Assembly (NCBI RefSeq): GCF_022682495.2
Contig: NW_026527533.1
Span: forward strand, 62,001-126,000
Direction of reading: 5' to 3'
DNA length: 64,000 nt
Source: Desmodus rotundus
Taxonomy: Eukaryota; Chordata; Mammalia; Chiroptera; Phyllostomidae
Numbering within the stretch: position 1 is the stretch's first letter; each line of letters starts with the position of its first letter. Both the position numbers and the translations under genes were made by a program. Below the pieces are notes generated by a model. It saw only the letters and a list, made by a program, of their open reading frames with translations, had not been told where the DNA came from and made no database searches. Shown piece by piece: positions 1 through 8,641 of the stretch.

Positions 1-69
1 GGGTCCCGTGAACCGCCCTTGGGAGGTCACGTTCCCCACCCTTAAGGGGTCACATGACCCACCTTGAGA
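1..69. repeat. Right end of a 23-bp minisatellite array (cut by window start)
   Basis: Three units are visible. They are of the degenerate terminal flavour with GTGAACCGCC, GTTCCCCACC and CACATGACCC, which usually precedes A cores of the GGGAGC subtype. None contains CACGTG. Confidence 0.85.
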
Positions 70-217
70 GGTCACAGCAGTTTTACAGGGTCCCTGCGCA
101 CCTGTTCGGGGAAACAGCGGCCCTCCCTGCCACTCAGAGGACCGCACGATTTCCCACAGGCCACTGTGCCTAGCAGTACCTTCAGCCCCGCACAGACAGT
201 GTGCTAAGGACAGACTT

Positions 218-241
218 GGGTACCGGGAGCATGGGCGGGGG
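218..241 (+). other. G-quadruplex-capable motif, class A only
   Basis: Four G runs of three or more are separated by loops of 4, 5 and 1 bases on the plus strand. The same place in class B (GGGGCCTGGGCGGGG) and class C has only three runs of three, so the canonical motif is specific to A. It overlaps the GC box and abuts the kappa-B-like site. Folding is inferred from the pattern only. Confidence 0.5.
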
Positions 242-251
242 ATTTCCCATG
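230..251. promoter_or_regulatory. 22-bp inverted repeat holding a GC box and kappa-B-like site (class A form)
   Basis: The arms are CATGGG and CCCATG with a 10-base centre. Inside lie GGGCGGGG (Sp1/KLF-type GC box) and GGGGATTTCC, which fits the NF-kappa-B consensus GGGRNWYYCC. Classes B and C keep the same 22-bp length with changed arms (795-816, 1635-1656). Binding is a motif-level inference. Confidence 0.45.
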
Positions 252-367
252 GAACTCTCTAAGGGCCCGGTGCCCTGTGTGGCCCGGGGAGTGCCCATGC
301 CGTTCCTTGACCCCGCAGGACACTTGCATCCAGCAATAAGCAGCCCTCTGCCCTCACGGGGCTCAAA

Positions 368-373
368 CACGTG
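368..373. promoter_or_regulatory. E-box CACGTG inside the core
   Basis: Most cores read ACACCTGGGCC here. A single C-to-G change gives ACACGTGGGCC and creates a CACGTG outside the minisatellite. The A copies at 4741, 9481, 26922, 53697 and 60927 share it, which marks them as one lineage. Confidence 0.5.
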
Positions 374-426
374 GGCCCCGTGTGCGGGCACCTGGCGTAC
401 GTGGAGGCAAAACAGCAGACCCGTCT

Positions 427-434
427 GGCGCGAA
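427..434 (-). promoter_or_regulatory. E2F-like motif
   Basis: The plus strand reads GGCGCGAA, so the minus strand reads TTCGCGCC, close to the E2F consensus TTTSGCGC. Many B and C cores read GGCCCGAAC or GGCCCTAAC and lack it. This is a weak call on a short motif. Confidence 0.25.
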
Positions 435-559
435 CCCACCACTGCGAAGATCCCCCTTTTCTTCCATCCGTAAAGGGGTCACGCTTGAGGAGTGGAGGAA
501 CATGGGGAGGCCCCCAGGAGATGGCTTTTCTCCGAGCCGCGGCTGGCTCGTTTCGGGCC

Positions 560-582
560 TATACGTGGTCCGCGCATGCGCA
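560..582 (+). promoter_or_regulatory. TATACGTGG plus perfect NRF1-type site (class A form)
   Basis: TATACGTGG is followed directly by CGCGCATGCGCA (571-582), which matches the NRF1 consensus YGCGCAYGCGCR at every position. TACGTG also fits the HIF core RCGTG. The spacing resembles a core promoter, but no transcript start can be read from sequence. Confidence 0.45.
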
Positions 583-610
583 CTCAGGCTCCCAAGCACA
601 CACCTCCCTC

Positions 611-634
611 GGCTCACCTGACCCACCCTTTAGA
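611..634. repeat. A-B junction: one degenerate minisatellite unit
   Basis: These 24 bases contain GACCCACCCTT, as in the 23-bp unit, but have lost the palindrome. The same junction precedes every B core: 33 after A, one after another B (31906-31929) and one after the C/A hybrid (near 47665-47688). It appears to be a minisatellite array reduced to one unit and then fixed. Confidence 0.8.
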
Positions 635-794
635 GGTCACAGCAGTTCCACAGGGTCCCTGGGCACCTGTCCGTGGACACAGGAGCCCTCCCTGCCACCT
701 AGAGGACCACGCGATTTCCCCTGGGGAACACTGCCCAGAAGCACTCCCAGCCTCGCACAGACACTGTACGCAGGATAGACTTGTGGACCAGGGG

Positions 795-816
795 CCTGGG
801 CGGGGAATTTTCCAGG
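795..816. promoter_or_regulatory. 22-bp inverted repeat, class B form
   Basis: The arms are CCTGG and CCAGG around GCGGGGAATTTT. Relative to class A, left-arm base 2 changed A to C and its partner changed T to G, so pairing is kept. The kappa-B-like sequence is one base longer, GGGGAATTTTCC, and no longer fits the 10-mer exactly. Confidence 0.4.
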
Positions 817-1124
817 GAACTCTCTAAAGGCCAGGTGCCCTCTGTCGCCCTAGGAGTGCCCATGCCTTCCCTTAACCCTGCAGGACACTATCATCCAGCA
901 ATAAGCAGCCCTCTGCCTCCACGGGGCTCAAACACCTGGGCCCATTGTGCGAGCACCTGGCGTACGTGCAGGCAAACACGCAGACCCCTCTGGCCCTAAC
1001 CCACCACTGCGAAGATCCCCCTTTTCTTCCATCCGTAAAGGGGTCCTCCTTGAGGAGTGGAGGAACATGGGGAGGCCCCCAGGAGATGGCTTTTCTCCGA
1101 GCCGCGGCTGGCTCCTTTCGGGCC

Positions 1125-1147
1125 TATACGTGGGCCGCGCGTGCGCA
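1125..1147 (+). promoter_or_regulatory. TATACGTGGG plus NRF1-type site (class B form)
   Basis: TACGTGGG (1127-1134) equals the VEGF-type hypoxia response core as I recall it. CGCGCGTGCGCA (1136-1147) matches the NRF1 consensus when read on the minus strand (TGCGCACGCGCG). Both sites contain CpG. Confidence 0.4.
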
Positions 1148-1175
1148 CTCAGGCTCCCCACAACAGGCCACCCTC

Positions 1176-1474
1176 GGGTCACGGGACCCACCCTTGAGGT
1201 GTCTCCTGACCCACCCTTGAGGGGTCACGTGACCCACCCCCGAGGGGTCACGTGACCCACACCGGAGGGGTGACGGGACCCACCCCTGAGGGTCTCGTGA
1301 CGCACCCCTGAGGGGTCACGTGACCCACCCCTGGGGGGTCTCGTGACCGATCCTTGAGGGGTCACGTGACCCACCCCTGAGGGGTCACGTGACCCACCCT
1401 TTCGGGGTCTCGTGACCCACCCTTGGGAGGTCACCTGTCCCAGCCTGGAGGGGTCAGGTGACCCGCCCTTGAGA
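1176..1474. repeat. 23-bp minisatellite array, about 13 units
   Basis: The 299-bp length equals 13 x 23. It starts with the core-proximal unit GGGTCACGGGACCC and ends with the CACCTGTCCC and GGTCAGGTGACCC units found before every C core. It lacks the TTTTGTGACCC and CCTTTTGGGGTC units present in the related array 5847-6191. Confidence 0.9.
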
Positions 1475-1634
1475 GGTCACAGCAGTATCACAGGGTCACT
1501 GCGCACCGGTCCATGGAAACAGAAGCCCTCCCCGCCACTCAGAGGACCGCGCGATTTCCCCTAGGCAACACTGCCCAGCAGCACTCTCAGCCCCGCACAG
1601 ACAGTGTGCAAAGGACAGACTTGGATACCGGGGG

Positions 1635-1656
1635 CCTGGGCGGGGGATTTTCCATG
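1635..1656. promoter_or_regulatory. 22-bp inverted-repeat position, class C form
   Basis: The left arm CCTGG is B-like and the right arm CCATG is A-like, leaving one C-T mismatch in the stem. The centre reads GCGGGGGATTTT, so a kappa-B-like GGGGATTTTCC is present. Confidence 0.35.
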
Positions 1657-1962
1657 GAACTCTCGGAGGGCCCGGTGCCCTGTGTCGCCCGGGAGTGCCC
1701 ATGCCCTTCCTTGACCCCGCAGGACACTTGCATCCAGCAATAAGCAGCCGTCTACCTCCACGGGGCTCAAACACCTGGGCCCGGTGTGCGGGACCTGGCA
1801 TACGTGGAGGCAAACCCCCTGAACCCTCTGGCCCGAACCCACCACTGCGAAGATCCCCCTTTTCTTCCATCCTTAAAGGGGCCCTCCCTGGGGAGTGGAG
1901 GAACAAGGGGAGGCCCCCAGGAGATGGCTTTTCTCCGAGCCGCGGCTGGCTCATTTCGGGCC

Positions 1963-1985
1963 TATAAGTGGGCCTCGCGTGCGCA
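1963..1985 (+). promoter_or_regulatory. TATAAGTG box plus imperfect NRF1-type site (class C form)
   Basis: TATAAGTG is a plausible TATA box. CTCGCGTGCGCA (1974-1985) differs from the NRF1 consensus at one position. The TATAAG form also occurs in many B cores, for example near 12943, 19247 and 23645. Confidence 0.4.
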
Positions 1986-2013
1986 CTCAGGCTCCCCACC
2001 ACAGGCCTCCCTC

Positions 2014-2405
2014 GGGTCACGGGACCCACCCTTGACGTGTCTCCTGAACCACCATTGAGGGGTCACGTCACCCAGCCCTGAGGGGTCACGTGACCCACCC
2101 CTGAGGGGTCTCGTGACCCACCCCACAGGGGTCACGTGACCCAATCCTGAGGCGTCACGTGAACCAAACCTGAGGGGTCACGTGACCCACCCCTGAGGGA
2201 TCACGTGACCCACTCCTGGGGGGTCACGTGACCCACCCTTGAGGGCTCTCGTGACCCACCCCTGAGGGGTCACGTGACCCACCCTTGAGGGGTCTCGTGA
2301 CCTACACTTTTGGGGTCACGTGACCCACCCTTGAGGGGTCTCGTGACCTACCCTTTTGGGGTCACGTGACCCACCCTTGAGGGGTCTCGTGACCCACCCT
2401 TGAGG
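2014..2405. repeat. 23-bp minisatellite array, about 17 units (reference array)
   Basis: By eye this array has nine CACGTG and five CTCGTG units. The typical unit is GGGTCACGTGACCC plus the spacer ACCCCTGAG. The right end alternates CTCGTG and CACGTG units, with CTACACTTT or CTACCCTTTT spacers between them, and ends TTGAGGGGTCACAGCAG at the next core. Single-unit variants include GGCGTCACGTGAACC and GGATCACGTGACCC. Confidence 0.9.
2221..2234. promoter_or_regulatory. Palindromic USF/TFEB-type E-box (representative)
   Basis: GGGTCACGTGACCC is a perfect 14-bp palindrome. Its centre, GTCACGTGAC, equals the published USF and CLEAR (TFEB/TFE3/MITF) consensus. The same element recurs many times at 23-bp multiples throughout the window. 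Occupancy is not shown by sequence. Confidence 0.55.
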
Positions 2406-3901
2406 GGTCACAGCAGTTTTACAGGGTCCCTGGGCACCTGTTCGGGGAAACAGCAGCCCTCCCTGCCACTCAGAGGACCGCACGATTTCCCACAGGCCAC
2501 ACTGCCTAGCAGTACCTTCAGCCCCGCACAGACAGTGTGCTAAGGACAGACTTGGGTACCGGGGGCATGGGCGGGGGATTTCCCATGGAACTCTCTAAGG
2601 GCCCGGTGCCCTGTGTGGCCCGGGGAGTGCCCATGCCGTTCCTTGACCCCGCAGGACACTTGCATCCACCAATAAGCAGCCCTCTGCCTCCACGGGGCTC
2701 AAACACCTGGGCCCGGTGTGCGGGCACCTGGCGTACGTGGAGGGAAACCCGCAGACCCCTCTGGCGCGAACCCACCACTGCGAAGATCCCCCTTTTCTTC
2801 CATCCGTAAAGGGGTCACGCTTGAGGAGTGGAGGAACATGGGGAGGCCCCCAGGAGATGGCTTTTCTCCGAGCCGCGGCTGGCTCGTTTCGGGCCTATAC
2901 GTGGGCCGCGCATGCGCACTCAGGCTCCCAAGCACACACCTCCCTCGGCTAACCTGACCCACCCTTTAGAGGTCACAGCAGTTCCACAGGGTCCCTGGGC
3001 ACCTGTCCGTGGACACAGGAGCCCTCCCTGCCACCTAGAGGACCACGCGATTTCCCCTGGGGAACACTGCCCAGAAGCACTCCCAGCCTCGCACAGACAC
3101 TGTACGCAGGATAGACTTGTGGACCAGGGGCCTGGGCGGGGAATTTTCCAGGGAACTCTCTAAAGGCCAGGTGCACTCTGTCGCCCTGGGAGTGCCCACG
3201 CCTTCCCTTAACCCTGCAGGACACTATCATCCAGCAATAAGCAGCCATCTGCCTCCACGGGGCTCAAACACCTGGGCCCATTGTGCGAGCACCTGGCGTA
3301 CGTGCAGGCAAACACGCAGACCCCTCTGGCCCTAACCCACCACTGGGAAGATCCCACTTTTCTTCCATCCGTAAAGGGGTCCTCCTTGAGGAGTGGAGGA
3401 ACATGGGGAGGCCCCCAGGAGATGGCTTTTCTCCGAGCCGCGGCTGGCTCCTTTCGGGCCTATACGTGGGCCGCGCGTGCGCACTCAGGCTCCCCACCAC
3501 AAGCCTCCCTCGGGTCACGGGACCCACCCTTGACGTGTCTCCTGAACCACCGTTGAGGGGTCACGGCACCCACCCCTGAGGGGTCAGGTGACCCACCCCT
3601 GAGGGGTCACGTGACCCACCCCGAGGGGTCTCGTGACCCACACCTGAGGGGTCACGTGACCCACTACTGGGGGGTCACGTGACCCACACCTGAGGGGTCT
3701 CGTGACCCACCCCACAGGGGTCACGTGACCCACCCCTGAGGGGTCACATGACCCACCCTTGAGGGGTCTCGTGACCTACCCTTTTGGGGTCACGTGACCC
3801 ACCCTTGAGGGGTCTCGTGACCCACCCTTGAGGGGTCCCGTGAACCGCCCTTGGGAGGTCACGTTCCCCACCCTTAAGGGGTCACATGACCCACCTTGAG
3901 A
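2406..3901 (+). repeat. Block A-B + minisatellite (n about 17)
   Basis: A is at 2406, B at 2971 and the array at 3512-3901. This A has CCACCAATAAGC (CCAAT form) and the junction starts GGCTAACCTG instead of GGCTCACCTG. B has the GGGAAGATCCCAC right half and TATACGTGGG. The array ends in the GTTCCCCACC flavour, like 1-69. Confidence 0.88.
2669..2673 (+). promoter_or_regulatory. CCAAT box variant in class A
   Basis: CCACCAATAAGC replaces the usual CCAGCAATAAGC, creating CCAAT about 290 bp upstream of the TATACGTG motif. Nine A cores share it: 2406, 7146, 11886, 14902, 16651, 41567, 43316, 46331 and 63263. Confidence 0.35.
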
Positions 3902-4740
3902 GGTCACAGCAGTTTTACAGGGTCCCTGCGCACCTGTTCGGGGAAACAGCGGCCCTCCCTGCCACTCAGAGGACCGCACGATTTCCCACAGGCCACTGTG
4001 CCTAGCAGTACCTTCAGCCCCGCACAGACAGTGTGCTAAGGACAGACTTGGGTACCGGGAGCATGGGCGGGGAATTTTCCAGGGAACTCTCTAAAGGCCA
4101 GGTGCCCTCTGTCGCCCTTGGAGTGCCCACGCCTTCCCTTAACCCTGCAGGACACTATCATCCAGCAATAAGCAGCCCTCTGCCTCCACGGGGCTCAAAC
4201 ACCTGGGCCCATTGTGCGAGCACCTGGCGTACGTGCAGGCAAACCCGCAGGCCCCTCTGGCCCGAACCCACCACTGCGAAGATCCCCCTTTTCTTCCATC
4301 CGTAAAGGGGTCCTCCTTGAGAGGTGGAGGAACATGGGAGGCCCCCAGGAGATGGCTTTTCTCCGAGCCGCGGCTGGCTCATTTCGGGCCTATAAGTGGG
4401 CCGCGCATGCGCACTCAGGCTCCCCACCACAAGCCTCCCTCGGGTCACGGGACCCACACTTGACGTGTCTCCTGAACCACCGTTGAGGGGTCACGTGACC
4501 CACCAATGAGGGGTCACGTGACCCACCCCTGAGGGGTCTCGTGACCCACCCCTGAGGGGTCTCGTGACCCACCCCTGAGGGGTCACGTGACCCACCCCTG
4601 AGGGGTCCCGTGACCCACCCCTGAGGGGTCACATGACCCACCCTTGAGGGGTCTCGTGACCCACCCTTGAGGGGTCCCGTGAACCGCCCTTGGGAGGTCA
4701 CGTTCCCCACCCTTAAGGGGTCACATGACCCACCTTGAGA
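3902..4740 (+). repeat. Hybrid A/B core + minisatellite (n about 13)
   Basis: The left 160 bp is class A (AGCAGTTTTACAG, GTGCTAAGG, GGGAGCATGG). From GGGGAATTTTCC onward it is class B. The switch lies within 4063-4074, inside the 22-bp inverted repeat, whose arms no longer match. The core is one base short (TTGAGAGGTGG form) and carries TATAAGTGGG. The array 4442-4740 has a CACCAATGAG unit. Confidence 0.85.
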
Positions 4741-6191
4741 GGTCACAGCAGTTTTACAGGGTCCCTGCGCACCTGTTCGGGGAAACAGCGGCCCTCCCTG
4801 CCACTCAGAGGACCGCACGATTTCCCACAGGCCACTGTGCCTAGCAGTACCTTCAGCCCCGCACAGACAGTGTGCTAAGGACAGACTTGGGTACCGGGAG
4901 CATGGGCGGGGGATTTCCCATGGAACTCTCTAAGGGCCCGGTGCCCTGTGTGGCCCGGGGAGTGCCCATGCCGTTCCTTGACCCCGCAGGACACTTGCAT
5001 CCAGCAATAAGCAGCCCTCTGCCCTCACGGGGCTCAAACACGTGGGCCCCGTGTGCGGGCACCTGGCGTACGTGGAGGCAAAACAGCAGACCCGTCTGGC
5101 GCGAACCCACCACTGCGAAGATCCCCCTTTTCTTCCATCCGTAAAGGGGTCACGCTTGAGGAGTGGAGGAACATGGGGAGGCCCCCAGGAGATGGCTTTT
5201 CTCCGAGCCGCGGCTGGCTCGTTTCGGGCCTATACGTGGTCCGCGCATGCGCACTCAGGCTCCCAAGCACACACCTCCCTCGGCTCACCTGACCCACCCT
5301 TTAGAGGTCACAGCAGTTCCACAGGGTCCCTGGGCACCTGTCCGTGGACACAGGAGCCCTCCCTGCCACCTAGAGGACCACGCGATTTCCCCTGGGGAAC
5401 ACTGCCCAGAAGCACTCCCAGCCTCGCACAGACACTGTACGCAGGATAGACTTGTGGACCAGGGGCCTGGGCGGGGAATTTTCCAGGGAACTCTCTAAAG
5501 GCCAGGTGCCCTCTGTCGCCCTAGGAGTGCCCATGCCTTCCCTTAACCCTGCAGGACACTATCATCCAGCAATAAGCAGCCCTCTGCCTCCACGGGGCTC
5601 AAACACCTGGGCCCATTGTGCGAGCACCTGGCGTACGTGCAGGCAAACACGCAGACCCCTCTGGCCCTAACCCACCACTGCGAAGATCCCCCTTTTCTTC
5701 CATCCGTAAAGGGGTCCTCCTTGAGGAGTGGAGGAACATGGGGAGGCCCCCAGGAGATGGCTTTTCTCCGAGCCGCGGCTGGCTCCTTTCGGGCCTATAC
5801 GTGGGCCGCGCGTGCGCACTCAGGCTCCCCACAACAGGCCACCCTCGGGTCACGGGACCCACCCTTGAGGTGTCTCCTGACCCACCCTTGAGGGGTCACG
5901 TGACCCACCCCCGAGGGGTCACGTGACCCACACCGGAGGGGTGACGGGACCCACCCCTGGGGGTCTCGTGACGCACCCCTGAGGGGTCACGTGACCCACC
6001 CCTGGGGGGTCTCGTGACCGATCCTTGAGGGGTCACGTGACCCACCCCTGAGGGGTCACGTGACCCAACCTTGAGGGGTTTTGTGACCCACCCTTTTGGG
6101 GTCACGTGACCCACCCTTTCGGGGTCTCGTGACCCACCCTTGGGAGGTCACCTGTCCCACCCTGGAGGGGTCAGGTGACCCGCCCTTGAGA
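4741..6191 (+). repeat. Block A-B + minisatellite (n about 15)
   Basis: A is at 4741 (GGGAGC subtype, core CACGTG at 5039-5044) and B at 5306. The array 5847-6191 is the fuller relative of 1176-1474: it has two extra units around TTTTGTGACCC and CCTTTTGGGGTC. Confidence 0.88.
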
Positions 6192-7145
6192 GGTCACAGC
6201 AGTATCACAGGGTCACTGCGCACCGGTCCATGGAAACAGAAGCCCTCCCTGCCACTCAGAGGACCGCGCGATTTCCCCTAGGCAACACTGCCCAGCAGCA
6301 CTCTCAGCCCCGCACAGACAGTGTGCAAAGGACAGACTTGGATACCGGGGGCCTGGGCGGGGGATTTTCCATGGAACTCTCGGAGGGCCCGGTGCCCTGT
6401 GTCGCCCGGGAGTGCCCATGCCCTTCCTTGACCCCGCAGGACACTTGCATCCAGCAATAAGCAGCCGTCTACCTCCACGGGGCTCAAACACCTGGGCCCG
6501 GTGTGCGGGACCTGGCATACGTGGAGGCAAACCCCCTGAACCCTCTGGCCCGAACCCACCACTGCGAAGATCCCCCTTTTCTTCCATCCTTAAAGGGGCC
6601 CTCCCTGGGGAGTGGAGGAACAAGGGGAGGCCCCCAGGAGATGGCTTTTCTCCGAGCCGCGGCTGGCTCATTTCGGGCCTATAAGTGGGCCTCGCGTGCG
6701 CACTCAGGCTCCCCACCACAAGCCTCCCTCGGGTCACGGGACCCACCCTTGACGTGTCTCCTGAACCACCGTTGAGGGGTCACGTCACCCAGCCCTGAGG
6801 GGTCACGTGACCCACCCCTGAGGGGTCTCGTGACCCACCCCACAGGGGTCACGTGACCCAACCCTGAGGCGTCACGTGAACCAAACCTGAGGGGTCACGT
6901 GACCCACCCCTGAGGGATCACGTGACCCACTCCTGGGGGGTCACGTGACCCAACCCCGAGGGGTCTCGTGACCCACCCTTGAGGGCTCTCGTGACCCACC
7001 CCTGAGGGGTCACGTGACCCACCCTTGAGGGGTCTCGTGACCTACACTTTTGGGGTCACGTGACCCACCCTTGAGGGGTCTCGTGACCTACCCTTTTGGG
7101 GTCACGTGACCCACCCTTGAGGGGTCTCGTGACCCACCCTTGAGG
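6192..7145 (+). repeat. Block C + minisatellite (n about 18)
   Basis: The C core is at 6192-6730 and the array at 6731-7145. Compared with 2014-2405 the array has one additional unit near CCAACCCCGAGGGGTCTCG, which accounts for the 23-bp length difference. Confidence 0.88.
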
Positions 7146-8641
7146 GGTCACAGCAGTTTTACAGGGTCCCTGGGCACCTGTTCGGGGAAACAGCAGCCCT
7201 CCCTGCCACTCAGAGGACCGCACGATTTCCCACAGGCCACACTGCCTAGCAGTACCTTCAGCCCCGCACAGACAGTGTGCTAAGGACAGACTTGGGTACC
7301 GGGGGCATGGGCGGGGGATTTCCCATGGAACTCTCTAAGGGCCCGGTGCCCTGTGTGGCCCGGGGAGTGCCCATGCCGTTCCTTGACCCCGCAGGACACT
7401 TGCATCCACCAATAAGCAGCCCTCTGCCTCCACGGGGCTCAAACACCTGGGCCCGGTGTGCGGGCACCTGGCGTACGTGGAGGGAAACCCGCAGACCCCT
7501 CTGGCGCGAACCCACCACTGCGAAGATCCCCCTTTTCTTCCATCCGTAAAGGGGTCACGCTTGAGGAGTGGAGGAACATGGGGAGGCCCCCAGGAGATGG
7601 CTTTTCTCCGAGCCGCGGCTGGCTCGTTTCGGGCCTATACGTGGGCCGCGCATGCGCACTCAGGCTCCCAAGCACACACCTCCCTCGGCTAACCTGACCC
7701 ACCCTTTAGAGGTCACAGCAGTTCCACAGGGTCCCTGGGCACCTGTCCGTGGACACAGGAGCCCTCCCTGCCACCTAGAGGACCACGCGATTTCCCCTGG
7801 GGAACACTGCCCAGAAGCACTCCCAGCCTCGCACAGACACTGTACGCAGGATAGACTTGTGGACCAGGGGCCTGGGCGGGGAATTTTCCAGGGAACTCTC
7901 TAAAGGCCAGGTGCACTCTGTCGCCCTGGGAGTGCCCACGCCTTCCCTTAACCCTGCAGGACACTATCATCCAGCAATAAGCAGCCATCTGCCTCCACGG
8001 GGCTCAAACACCTGGGCCCATTGTGCGAGCACCTGGCGTACGTGCAGGCAAACACGCAGACCCCTCTGGCCCTAACCCACCACTGGGAAGATCCCACTTT
8101 TCTTCCATCCGTAAAGGGGTCCTCCTTGAGGAGTGGAGGAACATGGGGAGGCCCCCAGGAGATGGCTTTTCTCCGAGCCGCGGCTGGCTCCTTTCGGGCC
8201 TATACGTGGGCCGCGCGTGCGCACTCAGGCTCCCCACCACAAGCCTCCCTCGGGTCACGGGACCCACCCTTGACGTGTCTCCTGAACCACCGTTGAGGGG
8301 TCACGGCACCCACCCCTGAGGGGTCAGGTGACCCACCCCTGAGGGGTCACGTGACCCACCCCGAGGGGTCTCGTGACCCACACCTGAGGGGTCACGTGAC
8401 CCACTACTGGGGGGTCACGTGACCCACACCTGAGGGGTCTCGTGACCCACCCCACAGGGGTCACGTGACCCACCCCTGAGGGGTCACATGACCCACCCTT
8501 GAGGGGTCTCGTGACCTACCCTTTTGGGGTCACGTGACCCACCCTTGAGGGGTCTCGTGACCCACCCTTGAGGGGTCCCGTGAACCGCCCTTGGGAGGTC
8601 ACGTTCCCCACCCTTAAGGGGTCACATGACCCACCTTGAGA
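7146..8641 (+). repeat. Block A-B + minisatellite (n about 17)
   Basis: A is at 7146 with the CCAAT form, B at 7711 and the array at 8252-8641. I saw no difference from 2406-3901, which lies 4740 bp to the left. Confidence 0.88.

Larger units (their letters stand above)
70..610 (+). repeat. Core unit, class A (reference copy)
   Basis: Class A is recognised by the AGCAGTTTTACAG left end, GTGCTAAGGACAGACTTGGG and GGGCGGGGGATTTCCC. This copy is of the GGGAGC subtype, with CCCTCACGG, AAAACAGCAGACCC and a TGGTCCGCG right half. From left to right it has a G-quadruplex motif, a GC box overlapping a kappa-B-like site (238-247), a core CACGTG (368-373), an E2F-like site, TATACGTGG and an NRF1-type site. 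It ends at CCTCCCTC. Short reading frames on both strands overlap each other in several frames and do not look coding. Confidence 0.9.
635..1175 (+). repeat. Core unit, class B (reference copy)
   Basis: Class B is recognised by AGCAGTTCCACAG, GTGGACACAGGAGCC, GGATAGACTTGTGGACCAGG and GGGCGGGGAATTTTCC. The right half carries GCGAAGATCCCCCTTTT in this copy; other B copies have GGGAAGATCCCACTTTT. It ends with TATACGTGGG and CGCGCGTGCGCA. B is always the second (once also the third) member of a multi-core block and never follows a long minisatellite array. Confidence 0.9.
1475..2013 (+). repeat. Core unit, class C (reference copy)
   Basis: Class C is recognised by AGCAGTATCACAG, GGTCCATGGAAACAG, TTTCCCCTAGGCAAC and CTCTCGGAGGGCCC. 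It is two bases shorter than A because of GTGCGGGACC and CGCCCGGGAGTG. It carries TATAAGTGGGCC and an imperfect NRF1-type site, CTCGCGTGCGCA. All ten C copies keep a 177-codon minus-strand frame (here 1496-2029), but the copies are nearly identical, so this is not evidence of selection. Confidence 0.9.

Noticed and set aside
553..572. CENP-B box near TTTCGGGCCTATACGTGG
   Set aside because: The TTCG start fits, but the required A and CGGG positions of the consensus do not.
70..610. Solo LTR or retroviral origin of the core
   Set aside because: A TATA-like motif is present, but I found no TG...CA ends, target-site duplication, AATAAA signal or primer-binding site.
371..778. 132-135-codon plus-strand frame running from A into B
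   Set aside because: It crosses the degenerate junction unit, is lost in A copies without B, and has no start context or domain support.
781..816. CTCF site at GACCAGGGGCCTGGGCGGGG
   Set aside because: It only loosely resembles the CTCF core; key positions differ. A motif scan would be needed before claiming it.
1176..1474. CRISPR-like array of short repeats
   Set aside because: The 23-bp units are contiguous variants with no unique spacers of constant length, no leader and no cas genes.
1496..2029. 177-codon minus-strand reading frame kept in all ten C-type cores
   Set aside because: The C copies are nearly identical, so retention is expected. The frame overlaps other frames of similar length, shows no domain I recognise and recurs only because the DNA repeats.
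2221..2234. Yeast centromere CDEI-like element (RTCACRTG)
   Set aside because: The match is only the shared E-box. No CDEII or CDEIII is present and the context is a vertebrate-like satellite.
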